From an uncultured Lachnospiraceae bacterium (GTDB lineage: Bacteria; Bacillota_A; Clostridia; Lachnospirales; Lachnospiraceae), in assembly GCA_905207905.1 (NCBI GenBank), contig CAJLNC010000093.1, positions 1 to 9,579 of the forward strand: DNA of 9,579 nt. The letters are read 5' to 3'. Positions 1 to 6,030 of the stretch are shown one piece after another. Position 1 is the stretch's first letter. Every line of letters begins with the position of its first letter. The position numbers and the translations under genes are program-made. Below the pieces are notes generated by a model. It was not told the origin of the DNA. It was given only the letters and a program-made list of their open reading frames with translations, and searched no databases.

Positions 1-85
1 TCAGATGAAGCTGGACATCATCCAGAGCTTTTACGCCTGGAAACGTCTTTGTGATGTGCTCCATAGAAACAGCATACTCACTCAT
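1..85 (-). CDS. Sugar ABC transporter ATP-binding protein, RbsA/MglA type (N-terminal fragment, runs off window)
   Basis: Only the first 28 codons are present; the gene continues beyond base 1. The ATG at 83-85 is preceded by AGGAG with a 7-base spacer. The peptide begins MSEYAVSMEHITKTFPGVKA and continues LDDVQLHL. This is the standard opening beta-strand of the double-ATPase subunits of ribose/galactose/xylose-type importers (I-x-K-x-FPGVKAL-D-V), just before the Walker A loop, which lies outside the window. It starts 61 bases after the cupin isomerase stop with no terminator or promoter seen between, so it is probably the next operon gene and should be followed by permease and binding-protein genes. 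It implies uptake of an unphosphorylated sugar, which fits the kinase at the head of the operon. The family call is fairly secure despite the short length; substrate is unknown. Confidence 0.85.
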   Translation of the reverse strand, partial: MSEYAVSMEHITKTFPGVKALDDVQLHL

Positions 86-146
86 TGATTTGCTCCTTTC
101 ATACCTTTATTCTCTATTCTCAGCGCTCTGCGCCTCTGAATCTCAA

Positions 147-836
147 TCAGTCTTTTGCAGCAGGATACTCGTTGCAAAGCAGACGGTAAGGAGCCTCGTC
201 CTCCTCAATGGTGGGGAAACGTCCCAGGGGCTCATAGAAACGGTTGTCTGTATTGTCATCGTTGCACATGGAAACCTCACCGATCAGAACCTTCTGTCCG
301 TCCTTCGGGATAATGAACTCATGATAGTAGTAAGGATACAGAGACAGGCTCTCGCCGGGCTTTAAGATCACATCCGAACCTGCGGGAACCATATAGCGGC
401 GTCCGTCCTTGTTGATCTCTACATCCGTATCCAACAGTTTCCCTTCATCCTCTCTGTCTGCATTCCACAGATGGAACACAATGTCTCCGCCTCCGCGGTT
501 GATGATATCTTCCATCTTATTCCAGTGGAAATGGTTGGGAGAGATCTGGCCAGGATACAGCATCATAATCTTCTCTGCATAGGATTTTGTGTATTTGGGA
601 TTATGTACATTGCCGTTACGAATCGTGATCAGAGAAAGACCCTTGGTCTCAAAATCACCCTCGCCGTAGTCTGTGATATCCCAGCCAAGAGCATTGTCAC
701 GAATCTCGTCGTACTCATGGCCTTTTTCCGCCCACTCTTCCGGAGTGAAATCCAAAAACGGAGGAAGGGCAAATTTGTATTCCTTCAGCATAGCTTCAAA
801 ATCTTTGATGATTGCGTTAATCTTTGAACGTTTCAT
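147..836 (-). CDS. Cupin-fold D-lyxose/D-mannose ketol-isomerase family protein
   Basis: This 229-residue protein matches the length and layout of the E. coli-type D-lyxose isomerase family, metal-dependent cupins that interconvert D-lyxose/D-xylulose and D-mannose/D-fructose in the cytoplasm. The N-terminus (MKRSKINAII) and the FALPPFLDFTPEEW segment are typical. The expected metal ligands are visible: H102 and H104 in NHFHWNKMED, E109, and H172 in YYYHEF. K89 in SYAEKI and the YPGQ turn before the HFH motif also fit. The ATG at 836 has AAGGAG with a 7-base spacer. It is fifth in the operon, 117 bases after the DUF4432 gene, a wider gap than elsewhere in the operon. Known members are promiscuous, so the natural substrate could be lyxose, mannose or another aldose. 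Family is confident; substrate is inference. Confidence 0.88.
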   Translation of the reverse strand: MKRSKINAIIKDFEAMLKEYKFALPPFLDFTPEEWAEKGHEYDEIRDNALGWDITDYGEGDFETKGLSLITIRNGNVHNPKYTKSYAEKIMMLYPGQISPNHFHWNKMEDIINRGGGDIVFHLWNADREDEGKLLDTDVEINKDGRRYMVPAGSDVILKPGESLSLYPYYYHEFIIPKDGQKVLIGEVSMCNDDNTDNRFYEPLGRFPTIEEDEAPYRLLCNEYPAAKD

Positions 837-953
837 ATTTGATCTCCTTTGCTTAATAAATTATATAAACAGCCGGGACTTCCCGAAACTGTCTGATACC
901 GTTTTTCGCTTTTGCTTTGCAGACCACCAGGATCTGCCAGCCCGAAACACCAA
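837..953 (-). other. 117-base intercistronic spacer with two small hairpins
   Basis: Just after the DUF4432 stop, the transcript can form a stem of GCAGA/TCTGC with a 9-base loop. A second hairpin at 869-892 (ACAG..CGGG / CCCG..CTGT) is followed by an AU-rich stretch before the ribosome binding site of the cupin isomerase gene. Neither has a clean U-run, so these look more like processing or stability elements than full terminators. I see no convincing promoter here. This is the longest gap inside the operon. Confidence 0.35.
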
Positions 954-2003
954 TTACCGGAATTTTTCCCCAAAGGCTTTCACTGCCGCCCTGATCTCCT
1001 CTGCTCCGTCCAGGATGGTAAACTTCAGCTCATTTTTCTCCTTGGCAAAAGGCGCCAGCTTATGGACGCTGCCTTCCTTCTCATGGTAAGGTCTCCCATA
1101 TACGCTGGAATTGGAAGGCTCCAGGCCGATCACATAATCTCCGGAAGCAGTAGATTTCCACTCCATAAAGTAAGGCAGATACTTCGTATTGTAGTGAAGC
1201 TTCAGGCCCAGCTCCAACGCCTCATTGATCACCAGAACTTCTGTATTTCCATTTTCATCTGTCTTCAGATCATGAATAAACACATATTCCGGTTCATTAT
1301 CCTTGGGGCTGTCCATCCTGTCATACTCCGCCTCATGTCCCACCCCGTCTGCATCTCTGGCTGTGACGCTTCTGGTAGGAATATACAGCCTTGTATGTTC
1401 GTCCAGGAACGGGTAGCCCATGTTAATATGATATAAGATCATCAAAGGCTCTTCCCGGTAGGACTCATTTTCCATCTCATCTGTAACTGTAATGGTCTTT
1501 TCTCCGTACACACTGGAAATCTGACGGCGCAGCACCATATTTTCTCCAAACAGTGCTGCCTCCCGCATCTCTCCGCTGACGGTAAGATGATATTTATCAC
1601 CCTCCCAGAAAGCGTCTGCGCTCAGATGTTCTCCAGGCGTAGTACGTATCCGTCCATGCATCGGATAATCGTTTCCCTCAATGGTACAGGGCGCGCAGAT
1701 GTTCTCCAAACCGGAGGTGAAAAACAACCCGCCCATGATGCTGCGGATGGCCTCCTCCCCATTGGTGTCATAATGATTTCTTCCCTGAAGTCCCGGTTTG
1801 GAAAGGAAGTTTATATTGATTCCCTTATAGGTCATCTCTCCCACATCCAGGCATTTATCTGCCAGCACCTGATAGGTCATGCAGCCGTTCTTCACCTGAT
1901 AGGCCTTCAGGCCAGTGGAACGCCCCTCTGTGTAGGTCACCGGGCGGACGTAAGCCACCTGCTGCATGGTTCCCATATATTTCATCATATCCTGCTTTTT
2001 CAT
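954..2003 (-). CDS. DUF4432 family protein (aldose 1-epimerase/galactose mutarotase-like)
   Basis: The likely protein has 349 residues. The reading frame stays open to 2039, but the only good ribosome binding site (AGGAG, 2011-2015) sits 7 bases before the ATG at 2001-2003, so MKKQDMMKYMG is the preferred start; the adjacent ATG at 2006 would have a 4-base spacer. The sequence looks like DUF4432, a beta-sandwich family related to galactose mutarotase and common in carbohydrate operons. Visible marks are YPMHGRI around residue 115, a YHINMGYPFLDEHTRLYIP segment near 190-210, and IGLEPSN near 292-298 followed by a Gly-Arg and an L-x-P-F segment. By analogy it would bind a free sugar and interconvert anomers, or carry out a related epimerisation, but members of this family are poorly characterised. 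It lies 57 bases after the SIS gene, consistent with co-transcription. Confidence 0.78.
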   Translation of the reverse strand: MKKQDMMKYMGTMQQVAYVRPVTYTEGRSTGLKAYQVKNGCMTYQVLADKCLDVGEMTYKGININFLSKPGLQGRNHYDTNGEEAIRSIMGGLFFTSGLENICAPCTIEGNDYPMHGRIRTTPGEHLSADAFWEGDKYHLTVSGEMREAALFGENMVLRRQISSVYGEKTITVTDEMENESYREEPLMILYHINMGYPFLDEHTRLYIPTRSVTARDADGVGHEAEYDRMDSPKDNEPEYVFIHDLKTDENGNTEVLVINEALELGLKLHYNTKYLPYFMEWKSTASGDYVIGLEPSNSSVYGRPYHEKEGSVHKLAPFAKEKNELKFTILDGAEEIRAAVKAFGEKFR

Positions 2004-2060
2004 CATCGTTCTCCTAATTCTTCCAGCCGAACCTTGCATTCTGCCAATCCTGCTATGGAA

Positions 2061-2633
2061 TCACTCAAGATTTGCGTGATACTGCCACAATCCCTTCATA
2101 TCCAGCTGCTTGTCCTCAATAATCATCTTTGCCAGAATATCTCCCAGCAGCAGAACACTCTGCTCAAAGAGAGAGGTCATAGGCTGACAGGAATCGATCT
2201 CATCCTCCAGATAAAACTTGGTGCGCACTGGAATGCGAACCATAAAGTCGCAGATCTCCTTCATCTCACTGTTAGGATTGGAACCAATATGTACGATCCT
2301 GCAGTCCACAATCTTTCTGGCCTTCTTTGCAATTCCCAGGGGGAACAAGGATCCGCCGGAACCGGAACCAACGATCAGAAGATCGTTTTTCGTAATGGCA
2401 GGCTCTGTGATTTCACCCACATAGTGAGCCTTGATGCCCAGATGCGCCAGACGCTTGCAGACGCACTGCAGCGCCAGCATCACTCTTCCCACGCCCACAA
2501 AGAACACCTGATCTGCCGCCAGGATCTCCTCTACCAGACGTTCCAGGGAAGCCGGATCAATGCTTGCCAATGTCTTCTGTAATTCTGCAACCACATCGGT
2601 GCAGGCTTTTTCATAGTTCTCTTTGAATGCCAT
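2061..2633 (-). CDS. hxlB: SIS-domain sugar-phosphate isomerase, 6-phospho-3-hexuloisomerase (PHI/HxlB) family
   Basis: This single-SIS-domain protein has 190 residues, the usual PHI length. PHI interconverts D-arabino-3-hexulose 6-phosphate and fructose 6-phosphate by moving the carbonyl between C3 and C2. Seen here are the first phosphate loop FFVGVGRVMLAL (residues 44-55), the serine-rich loop GSGSGGS (89-95; the family usually has SGSGET or similar), a helix with FEQSVLLLGD around residues 156-165, and the C-terminal tail WQYHANLE. A terminal HANLE is characteristic of PHI. The ATG has AAGGAG at a 7-base spacing and lies 19 bases after the epimerase stop. No hexulose-6-phosphate synthase accompanies it, so a formaldehyde (RuMP) role is not supported locally. 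It may act instead on another 6-phosphohexulose or hexose 6-phosphate made by the neighbouring kinase. Confidence 0.8.
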   Translation of the reverse strand: MAFKENYEKACTDVVAELQKTLASIDPASLERLVEEILAADQVFFVGVGRVMLALQCVCKRLAHLGIKAHYVGEITEPAITKNDLLIVGSGSGGSLFPLGIAKKARKIVDCRIVHIGSNPNSEMKEICDFMVRIPVRTKFYLEDEIDSCQPMTSLFEQSVLLLGDILAKMIIEDKQLDMKGLWQYHANLE

Positions 2634-2652
2634 TTTTTTACTCCTTCACTCT

Positions 2653-3348
2653 CTATTTTAAGATCTGTGCCCGAAGGTCATTCAGCTTCTGAAAACTTCC
2701 TGCCAGGTCGTTGCGCTCCAGGCAAGTGCTTCCGGTAACAAAAATATCCACGTCATCTTTGCCGTAAGTCTTCAAATTCTCCGGTGAAATCCGTCCATCT
2801 ACCTCGATTTTGGTATTCAGGCCCCGGTCTGTGATCATTCTCCGCAGCTCTCTGATCTTACGGTCTGCGTAAGCCACCTGCTTCTCTCCTTTTACAAAGG
2901 CGTATCCGGGATTGATCAGCATCAGAAGCACTGTATCGCATTTTTCCAGCACATACTCTACCATAGAAAGGGGAGTGGAGGGCTTCAGGGCAACTCCGGC
3001 CTTCACGCCCTTTGCATGGATTCTGTTTAACATCCCGTCAATGTGGGGCTGGGTCTCCCCGTGGAATACGATCTGCTCCACTCCAATATCCAAAAGTTCA
3101 TCTACAAAATAATCCTGCTCTGTCACCATCACATGGCAGTCAAACTGAAGATTGGTCTTAGCCCGAAGCTGACGCACCGTATCCAGCCCCAAAGGCATAC
3201 TGGGACTGAAATGGCCGTCCAGAATGTCCACATGGAGCATCTTAATGCCGGACTCTTCTAAAATTTTCACCTGGCTCTCCAGATTGCACATATCAAGACA
3301 GATCAAAGATGGTGAAATAATACATTTTTCATTCCATACAGACTGCAT
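2653..3348 (-). CDS. Ribulose-phosphate 3-epimerase family protein, resembling D-allulose-6-phosphate 3-epimerase
   Basis: This TIM-barrel protein has 231 residues, the normal size for Rpe/AlsE. The metal and acid-base residues of the family are present in order: S13 in ISPSL, H39 and D41 in LHVDILDGHFSP, H72 in FDCHVMV, and D184 in IEVDGR. The enzyme would epimerise C3 of a 2-ketose phosphate through a 2,3-enediolate. Two segments differ from ordinary Rpe: the usual M-T-V-x-PGFGGQ phosphate-binding loop reads MLINPGYAFVKG (residues 143-154), and the second phosphate-loop region reads FVTGSTCL (203-210). The operon context and changed loop favour a hexulose phosphate such as allulose 6-phosphate over housekeeping ribulose 5-phosphate. 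The ATG has AGGAGG at a 7-base spacing, 23 bases after the kinase stop. Family secure; substrate inferred. Confidence 0.85.
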   Translation of the reverse strand: MQSVWNEKCIISPSLICLDMCNLESQVKILEESGIKMLHVDILDGHFSPSMPLGLDTVRQLRAKTNLQFDCHVMVTEQDYFVDELLDIGVEQIVFHGETQPHIDGMLNRIHAKGVKAGVALKPSTPLSMVEYVLEKCDTVLLMLINPGYAFVKGEKQVAYADRKIRELRRMITDRGLNTKIEVDGRISPENLKTYGKDDVDIFVTGSTCLERNDLAGSFQKLNDLRAQILK

Positions 3349-3371
3349 GTTCGTTCCTCCTGTGTCCGGTT

Positions 3372-4316
3372 TTAACCGTTGACTTTGATATATTCTTCAA
3401 TCTGCGCTCTTGTGGGGATGGAGACAATCGCTCCCTTGCCCTGCACGCAGATGCAGCCGGAAACGTTGCCGTATTCCATGGCAGTGCGGATAATCTCAGC
3501 AGTCAGATCGTCTGCCTTATTCACTCCCTGTATCCGCAGACTGGACAAGAATCCGCCCCAAAAAGCATCTCCTGCCCCGGTGGCATCTACTGCATGAACC
3601 TTGCGGCCCTGCACCCGGATCTCCTGTCCTTTAAAGAAAGCCTTAGCTCCCTCTGAACCAAGCGTCTCGATGAGAAGCGTGATGTGATTTTTCTCCATCA
3701 GTCCAGCCAGGGCCTCTTCGCCCCCCATCATCTCCACCTCTTCCTCAGAAATCTTCAAAAGATCCACATATTTGAGAATATCCATCACCGCTGCGGTGCA
3801 GGCAGCGATATCGTCTTTCCACATTACGTTCCGATAATTCACGTCAAAGCTTACCAGTTTTCCCTTTTCATGAGCCAGACGCATGGCCTTCACGGTAGCG
3901 GAAGCCACCGGTTCTGCAGACAGAGAACAGGAACCAGCATGAACAATGGCAGAATTCTCGATATCCTCTTCCTTTACTTCTTCCTCAGACAAAAACATAT
4001 CTGCCCCCGGCTTTCTGGCAAAGGTAAACATCCGTTCTCCGTCTTCTGCCAGAGATACAAAAGCCATGGTAGTGATCGCCTCCTCGCACAGTTTTGGGCA
4101 GGCTGCTGTCACATCATATTCTTCCAGAGTCTTCATAAGAAAACGGCCAAAATCATCTGCGCCCACCTTGCAGCACATACTTGCAGACAATCCATTTTTC
4201 GCCACTGCGATAGCTACGTTTGCGGGAGCTCCTCCGGCCTTTCTGATATAGCTGGCCTCCTCGCTTCCCGGAATAAAATCAATCACCATCTCGCCAATGC
4301 TGTAAACATCTGTCAT
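3372..4316 (-). CDS. PfkB-family carbohydrate kinase (fructokinase-like)
   Basis: This 314-residue ribokinase/PfkB kinase would phosphorylate a free cytoplasmic sugar using ATP. The N-terminal signature is visible as AGGAPANVAIAVAKNG (residues 27-42), and the catalytic anion-hole motif as VDATGAGDAFWGGF (243-256), with D250 the likely general base. The segments FARKPGADMFLSEEEV (99-114) and SFDVNYR (156-162) resemble bacterial fructokinases, where F-x-x-x-P-x-ADMxL and FDPNxR are typical. It is the first gene of the operon: the ATG at 4316 follows GGAGG with a 9-base spacer and lies about 55 bases downstream of a strong promoter. The substrate is probably a ketohexose (fructose, allulose, tagatose or similar) phosphorylated at O6, but the residues visible do not settle which. 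Confidence 0.88.
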   Translation of the reverse strand: MTDVYSIGEMVIDFIPGSEEASYIRKAGGAPANVAIAVAKNGLSASMCCKVGADDFGRFLMKTLEEYDVTAACPKLCEEAITTMAFVSLAEDGERMFTFARKPGADMFLSEEEVKEEDIENSAIVHAGSCSLSAEPVASATVKAMRLAHEKGKLVSFDVNYRNVMWKDDIAACTAAVMDILKYVDLLKISEEEVEMMGGEEALAGLMEKNHITLLIETLGSEGAKAFFKGQEIRVQGRKVHAVDATGAGDAFWGGFLSSLRIQGVNKADDLTAEIIRTAMEYGNVSGCICVQGKGAIVSIPTRAQIEEYIKVNG

Positions 4317-4366
4317 AGTTTTAGACCTCCGAAATTGTTTTCATCTGTTATTACTCTATTAATCTC

Positions 4367-4380
4367 TTTAGACGTTTTCA
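4367..4380 (-). promoter_or_regulatory. Possible cre (CcpA-type catabolite repression) site
   Basis: Reading on the minus strand, TGAAAACGTCTAAA matches the Firmicutes cre consensus (TGWNANCGNTNWCA) except for two positions. It begins at the last base of the -10 box and covers the expected transcription start, where CcpA-type binding would block initiation. The match is imperfect and rests on eye alone. Confidence 0.35.
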
Positions 4381-4408
4381 GTATAGTACTTGCAATTAAT
4401 CAAGTCAA
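4380..4408 (-). promoter_or_regulatory. Sigma-A promoter of the sugar operon
   Basis: On the minus strand, -35 TTGACT (4403-4408) and -10 TATACT (4380-4385) are separated by exactly 17 bases. Transcription should start near 4373, giving a leader of about 57 nt before the kinase ATG. The spacer contains the imperfect dyad ACTTG-N8-CAAGT, which overlaps the end of the -35 box and is a candidate repressor site for the upstream ROK protein. Confidence 0.85.
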
Positions 4409-4471
4409 TACACTAATTGTTTTTTTGATGTTTTTCACGAATTTCTTTTTCTATTTTTATATATTTTTCAC

Positions 4472-4552
4472 AAAAAAAGACGGTGTTTTCCTCTCCTCCG
4501 CTCGCTATCCCATCAATCTATGCAACATCCGTGTACATGGGGCAACACGTCT
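4472..4552 (-). terminator. Possible terminator of the ROK gene with a long-range stem
   Basis: After the ROK stop, minus-strand AGACGTGTT (at 4544-4552) can pair with AACACCGTCT (4478-4487) with one bulged C. This is followed at once by seven T residues. The loop is long (about 55 bases) and contains a nested CCCAT/ATGGG pairing. It sits between the ROK stop and the operon promoter, where a terminator would be expected. The long loop makes it uncertain; some readthrough into the operon is possible. Confidence 0.4.
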
Positions 4553-4600
4553 CAAACCATGAGATTTACTGGATTATCCCAGGTACACAGATGCTATTTA

Positions 4601-5755
4601 CTATAAGAGCAGTTCGCCGTAAAAAACCTGATTCACTGCATTGCAGGCAGCGCCCAGCACCTGGGTTCTTCCCAGAAAACGGGTTTTCTTCACAGGCACC
4701 AGCATATCGAAATTTCCAAATTTTTTCCGGTTGATCTGCTGCTCCAGTTTCCTTATGTACTCCTCCGGCCAGTAGCCGCAATCCATGCAGAGCAAAATAA
4801 TCTGGGAATTTAGGATATTCAAAGCGCTGGTAATCCCATTGGCCAGTTTCTCCACCGCATCATCCATAATGCTTCTAATTCTAGCGTCATCCATTTTGCA
4901 AAACTGCTCATACTCCAGATCCAATCCAGTGGCTTCCCGAAACTTCTCCATCATTCTAGGGGAATTGATGTACCGTTCCAGACAGCCAGTGTTTCCGCAG
5001 ATACAGGGCTCTCCCTGATAATCAATGGACACATGGCCGATCTCCGGCGCATAACCGGAATAGCTATGAACCCGCTCTCCATCTACCAGGATTCCGCAGC
5101 CCACGCCTGCTCCCACGCTCACCAGCAGAATGTCCTGATACCCCCGTCCATTTCCGTAGAGATGCTCTGCCAACACTGCGCTCTGGTTGTCATGATCAAA
5201 ATATACCGGAAGCTGATATCTCTGATGCAAAAGCTCCCTGACAGGAACGTTCTCCACCTCGTTAAAATACAGCGGGTGAACAATCATGCCCTCCTTTACA
5301 CTGACAGGACCGATGGTGGCCGCCCCTATGGCCACCGGCCTCTCCTGTCCCTCCAGAAGCCGATCCATCACCTCATAGGCGCTGGCCATCAGTTCTTCCC
5401 CATTTGTCCAATTTCCACAGGCCCGTTCTATTCTTAGCATATTCAGCTGCATATCGCAAAGCACTGCCTCACAGTATCCTCTCTGCACCAGCAATCCTGC
5501 AAAAAGAGGTGCCTTGGGAGAAATTCCAAGCCCCACCGGATTTCTTCCCAATTCAGATGTAGTTTCTTTTTCTTTTTCCACCAGCAGCCCCTTGGCAATC
5601 AGTTCATTCACGATCTGAGAGATTGCCGTCTTGGTAAGTCCGGTCATTCTGGCCAGATCCACCCGTGAAGTACACCGGTGAGTAGCGATCAGCTTCAGCA
5701 CCAATCCCCGGTTGGTTCGCTTCTGGTTTTCTCTGTTTACACCTAACTTCAGCAT
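4601..5755 (-). CDS. ROK-family transcriptional regulator (NagC/XylR type)
   Basis: The likely product has 384 residues. The frame extends to a TTG at 5791, but the ATG at 5753-5755 has the only visible ribosome binding site (GAGGG at 5765-5769, 9-base spacer), so MLKLGVNRENQ is preferred. Residues 14-60 form a winged-helix MarR-like domain (NRGLVLKLIATHRCTSRVDL, then TGLTKTAISQIVNELIAKGL). The rest is a ROK sugar-binding domain with a DHDN motif (187-190), GYAPEIGH (234-241) and the zinc motif C251-x-C253-x4-C258 after H241. The ROK kinase DxGGT ATP loop at the start of this domain is replaced (LFAGLLVQRG), as expected for a regulator with no sugar kinase activity. It lies just upstream of the sugar operon on the same strand and is probably its sugar-responsive repressor, possibly also repressing itself. 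Confidence 0.9.
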   Translation of the reverse strand: MLKLGVNRENQKRTNRGLVLKLIATHRCTSRVDLARMTGLTKTAISQIVNELIAKGLLVEKEKETTSELGRNPVGLGISPKAPLFAGLLVQRGYCEAVLCDMQLNMLRIERACGNWTNGEELMASAYEVMDRLLEGQERPVAIGAATIGPVSVKEGMIVHPLYFNEVENVPVRELLHQRYQLPVYFDHDNQSAVLAEHLYGNGRGYQDILLVSVGAGVGCGILVDGERVHSYSGYAPEIGHVSIDYQGEPCICGNTGCLERYINSPRMMEKFREATGLDLEYEQFCKMDDARIRSIMDDAVEKLANGITSALNILNSQIILLCMDCGYWPEEYIRKLEQQINRKKFGNFDMLVPVKKTRFLGRTQVLGAACNAVNQVFYGELLL

Positions 5756-5764
5756 TTCCTTAAT

Positions 5765-5769
5765 CCCTC
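5765..5769 (-). promoter_or_regulatory. Ribosome binding site deciding the ROK regulator start
   Basis: GAGGG on the minus strand lies 9 bases before the ATG at 5755. The upstream in-frame TTG (5791) and ATG (5782) have only AT-rich sequence in front of them. Confidence 0.55.
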
Positions 5770-5814
5770 GATTTTTCCGCATTTTTATCAATTTTGCACA
5801 TAATCATTGGTTTA

Positions 5815-5843
5815 ATTATAGTAAATTCAAGCAATTCTGTCAA
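5815..5843 (-). promoter_or_regulatory. Perfect-consensus promoter of the ROK regulator gene
   Basis: On the minus strand, TTGACA (5838-5843) and TATAAT (5815-5820) are separated by 17 bases, the full sigma-A consensus. The start would be near 5808, leaving a leader of about 50 nt before the ATG at 5755. A repressor gene with such a strong promoter is normally held down by autoregulation. Repeats around it (5818-5854) are candidate binding sites. Confidence 0.88.
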
Positions 5844-5854
5844 TAGTAAACTCA
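5818..5854. promoter_or_regulatory. Direct repeats around the ROK promoter, candidate operator
   Basis: ATAGTAAATTCA (5818-5829) and ATAGTAAACTCA (5843-5854) match at 11 of 12 positions and start 25 bases apart. One copy overlaps the -10 and the other flanks the -35. The upstream copy is part of an imperfect dyad AGTAAAC-N3-GTTCACT. The sugar-operon promoter has a related but weaker sequence (ATAGTACTTGCA, 9 of 12). Part of the similarity reflects the shared -10 sequence, so this is a candidate only. Confidence 0.4.
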
Positions 5855-5940
5855 GTTCACTTTTTAGGTCTATATAAATTTTCAGACCAGCTTCGCTTAA
5901 GTAACAAAGAATAGGCTTCGCATATTCAGCGCCTGCAGCG

Positions 5941-6030
5941 GTCGCTTGCGACATCTTCCTTGTACGCCGCAGTATGCATCCTGCCGGAGGCTTTTTATTA
6001 CATAGGAAATGAAATTTCCTATGTATAAAA
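5941..6030 (+). repeat. Dispersed intergenic repeat, copy A
   Basis: This stretch of about 90 bases is roughly four-fifths identical by eye to 9311-9398, in the same orientation. Shared blocks in order are GTCGCTT, ACATCTTCC, CGCCGC, TATGC, CCTGCC, TTTTTATT, AGGAA and GAAATTTCCTATG. It ends in a perfect 12-base palindrome arm pair around GAA (TACATAGGAAAT / ATTTCCTATGTA, 5999-6025), and starts with a second small hairpin, GTCGC-TT-GCGAC. No open reading frame or transposase is associated. It looks like a MITE-like or structured small repeat. Its palindromic end abuts the terminator of the transglutaminase-like gene. Confidence 0.75.

Noticed and set aside
1587..2582. Long plus-strand open frame (331 codons)
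   Set aside because: It runs antisense across the DUF4432 and SIS genes, has no family-like motifs, and its composition is rich in His, Leu and Gln as expected for a shadow of minus-strand coding sequence.
2061..3348. Ribulose monophosphate (formaldehyde) module
   Set aside because: The epimerase gene carries Rpe-family motifs (HVDxxDGHF, EVDG) and not those of hexulose-6-phosphate synthase, so the pair is not HPS-PHI.
3684..4562. Plus-strand open frame (292 codons)
   Set aside because: It is antisense to the PfkB gene and passes through the operon promoter and AT-rich spacer. No ribosome binding site or recognisable domain.
4601..5755. ROK protein as a sugar kinase
   Set aside because: It has an N-terminal winged helix and lacks the DxGGT ATP loop, so it is a regulator.
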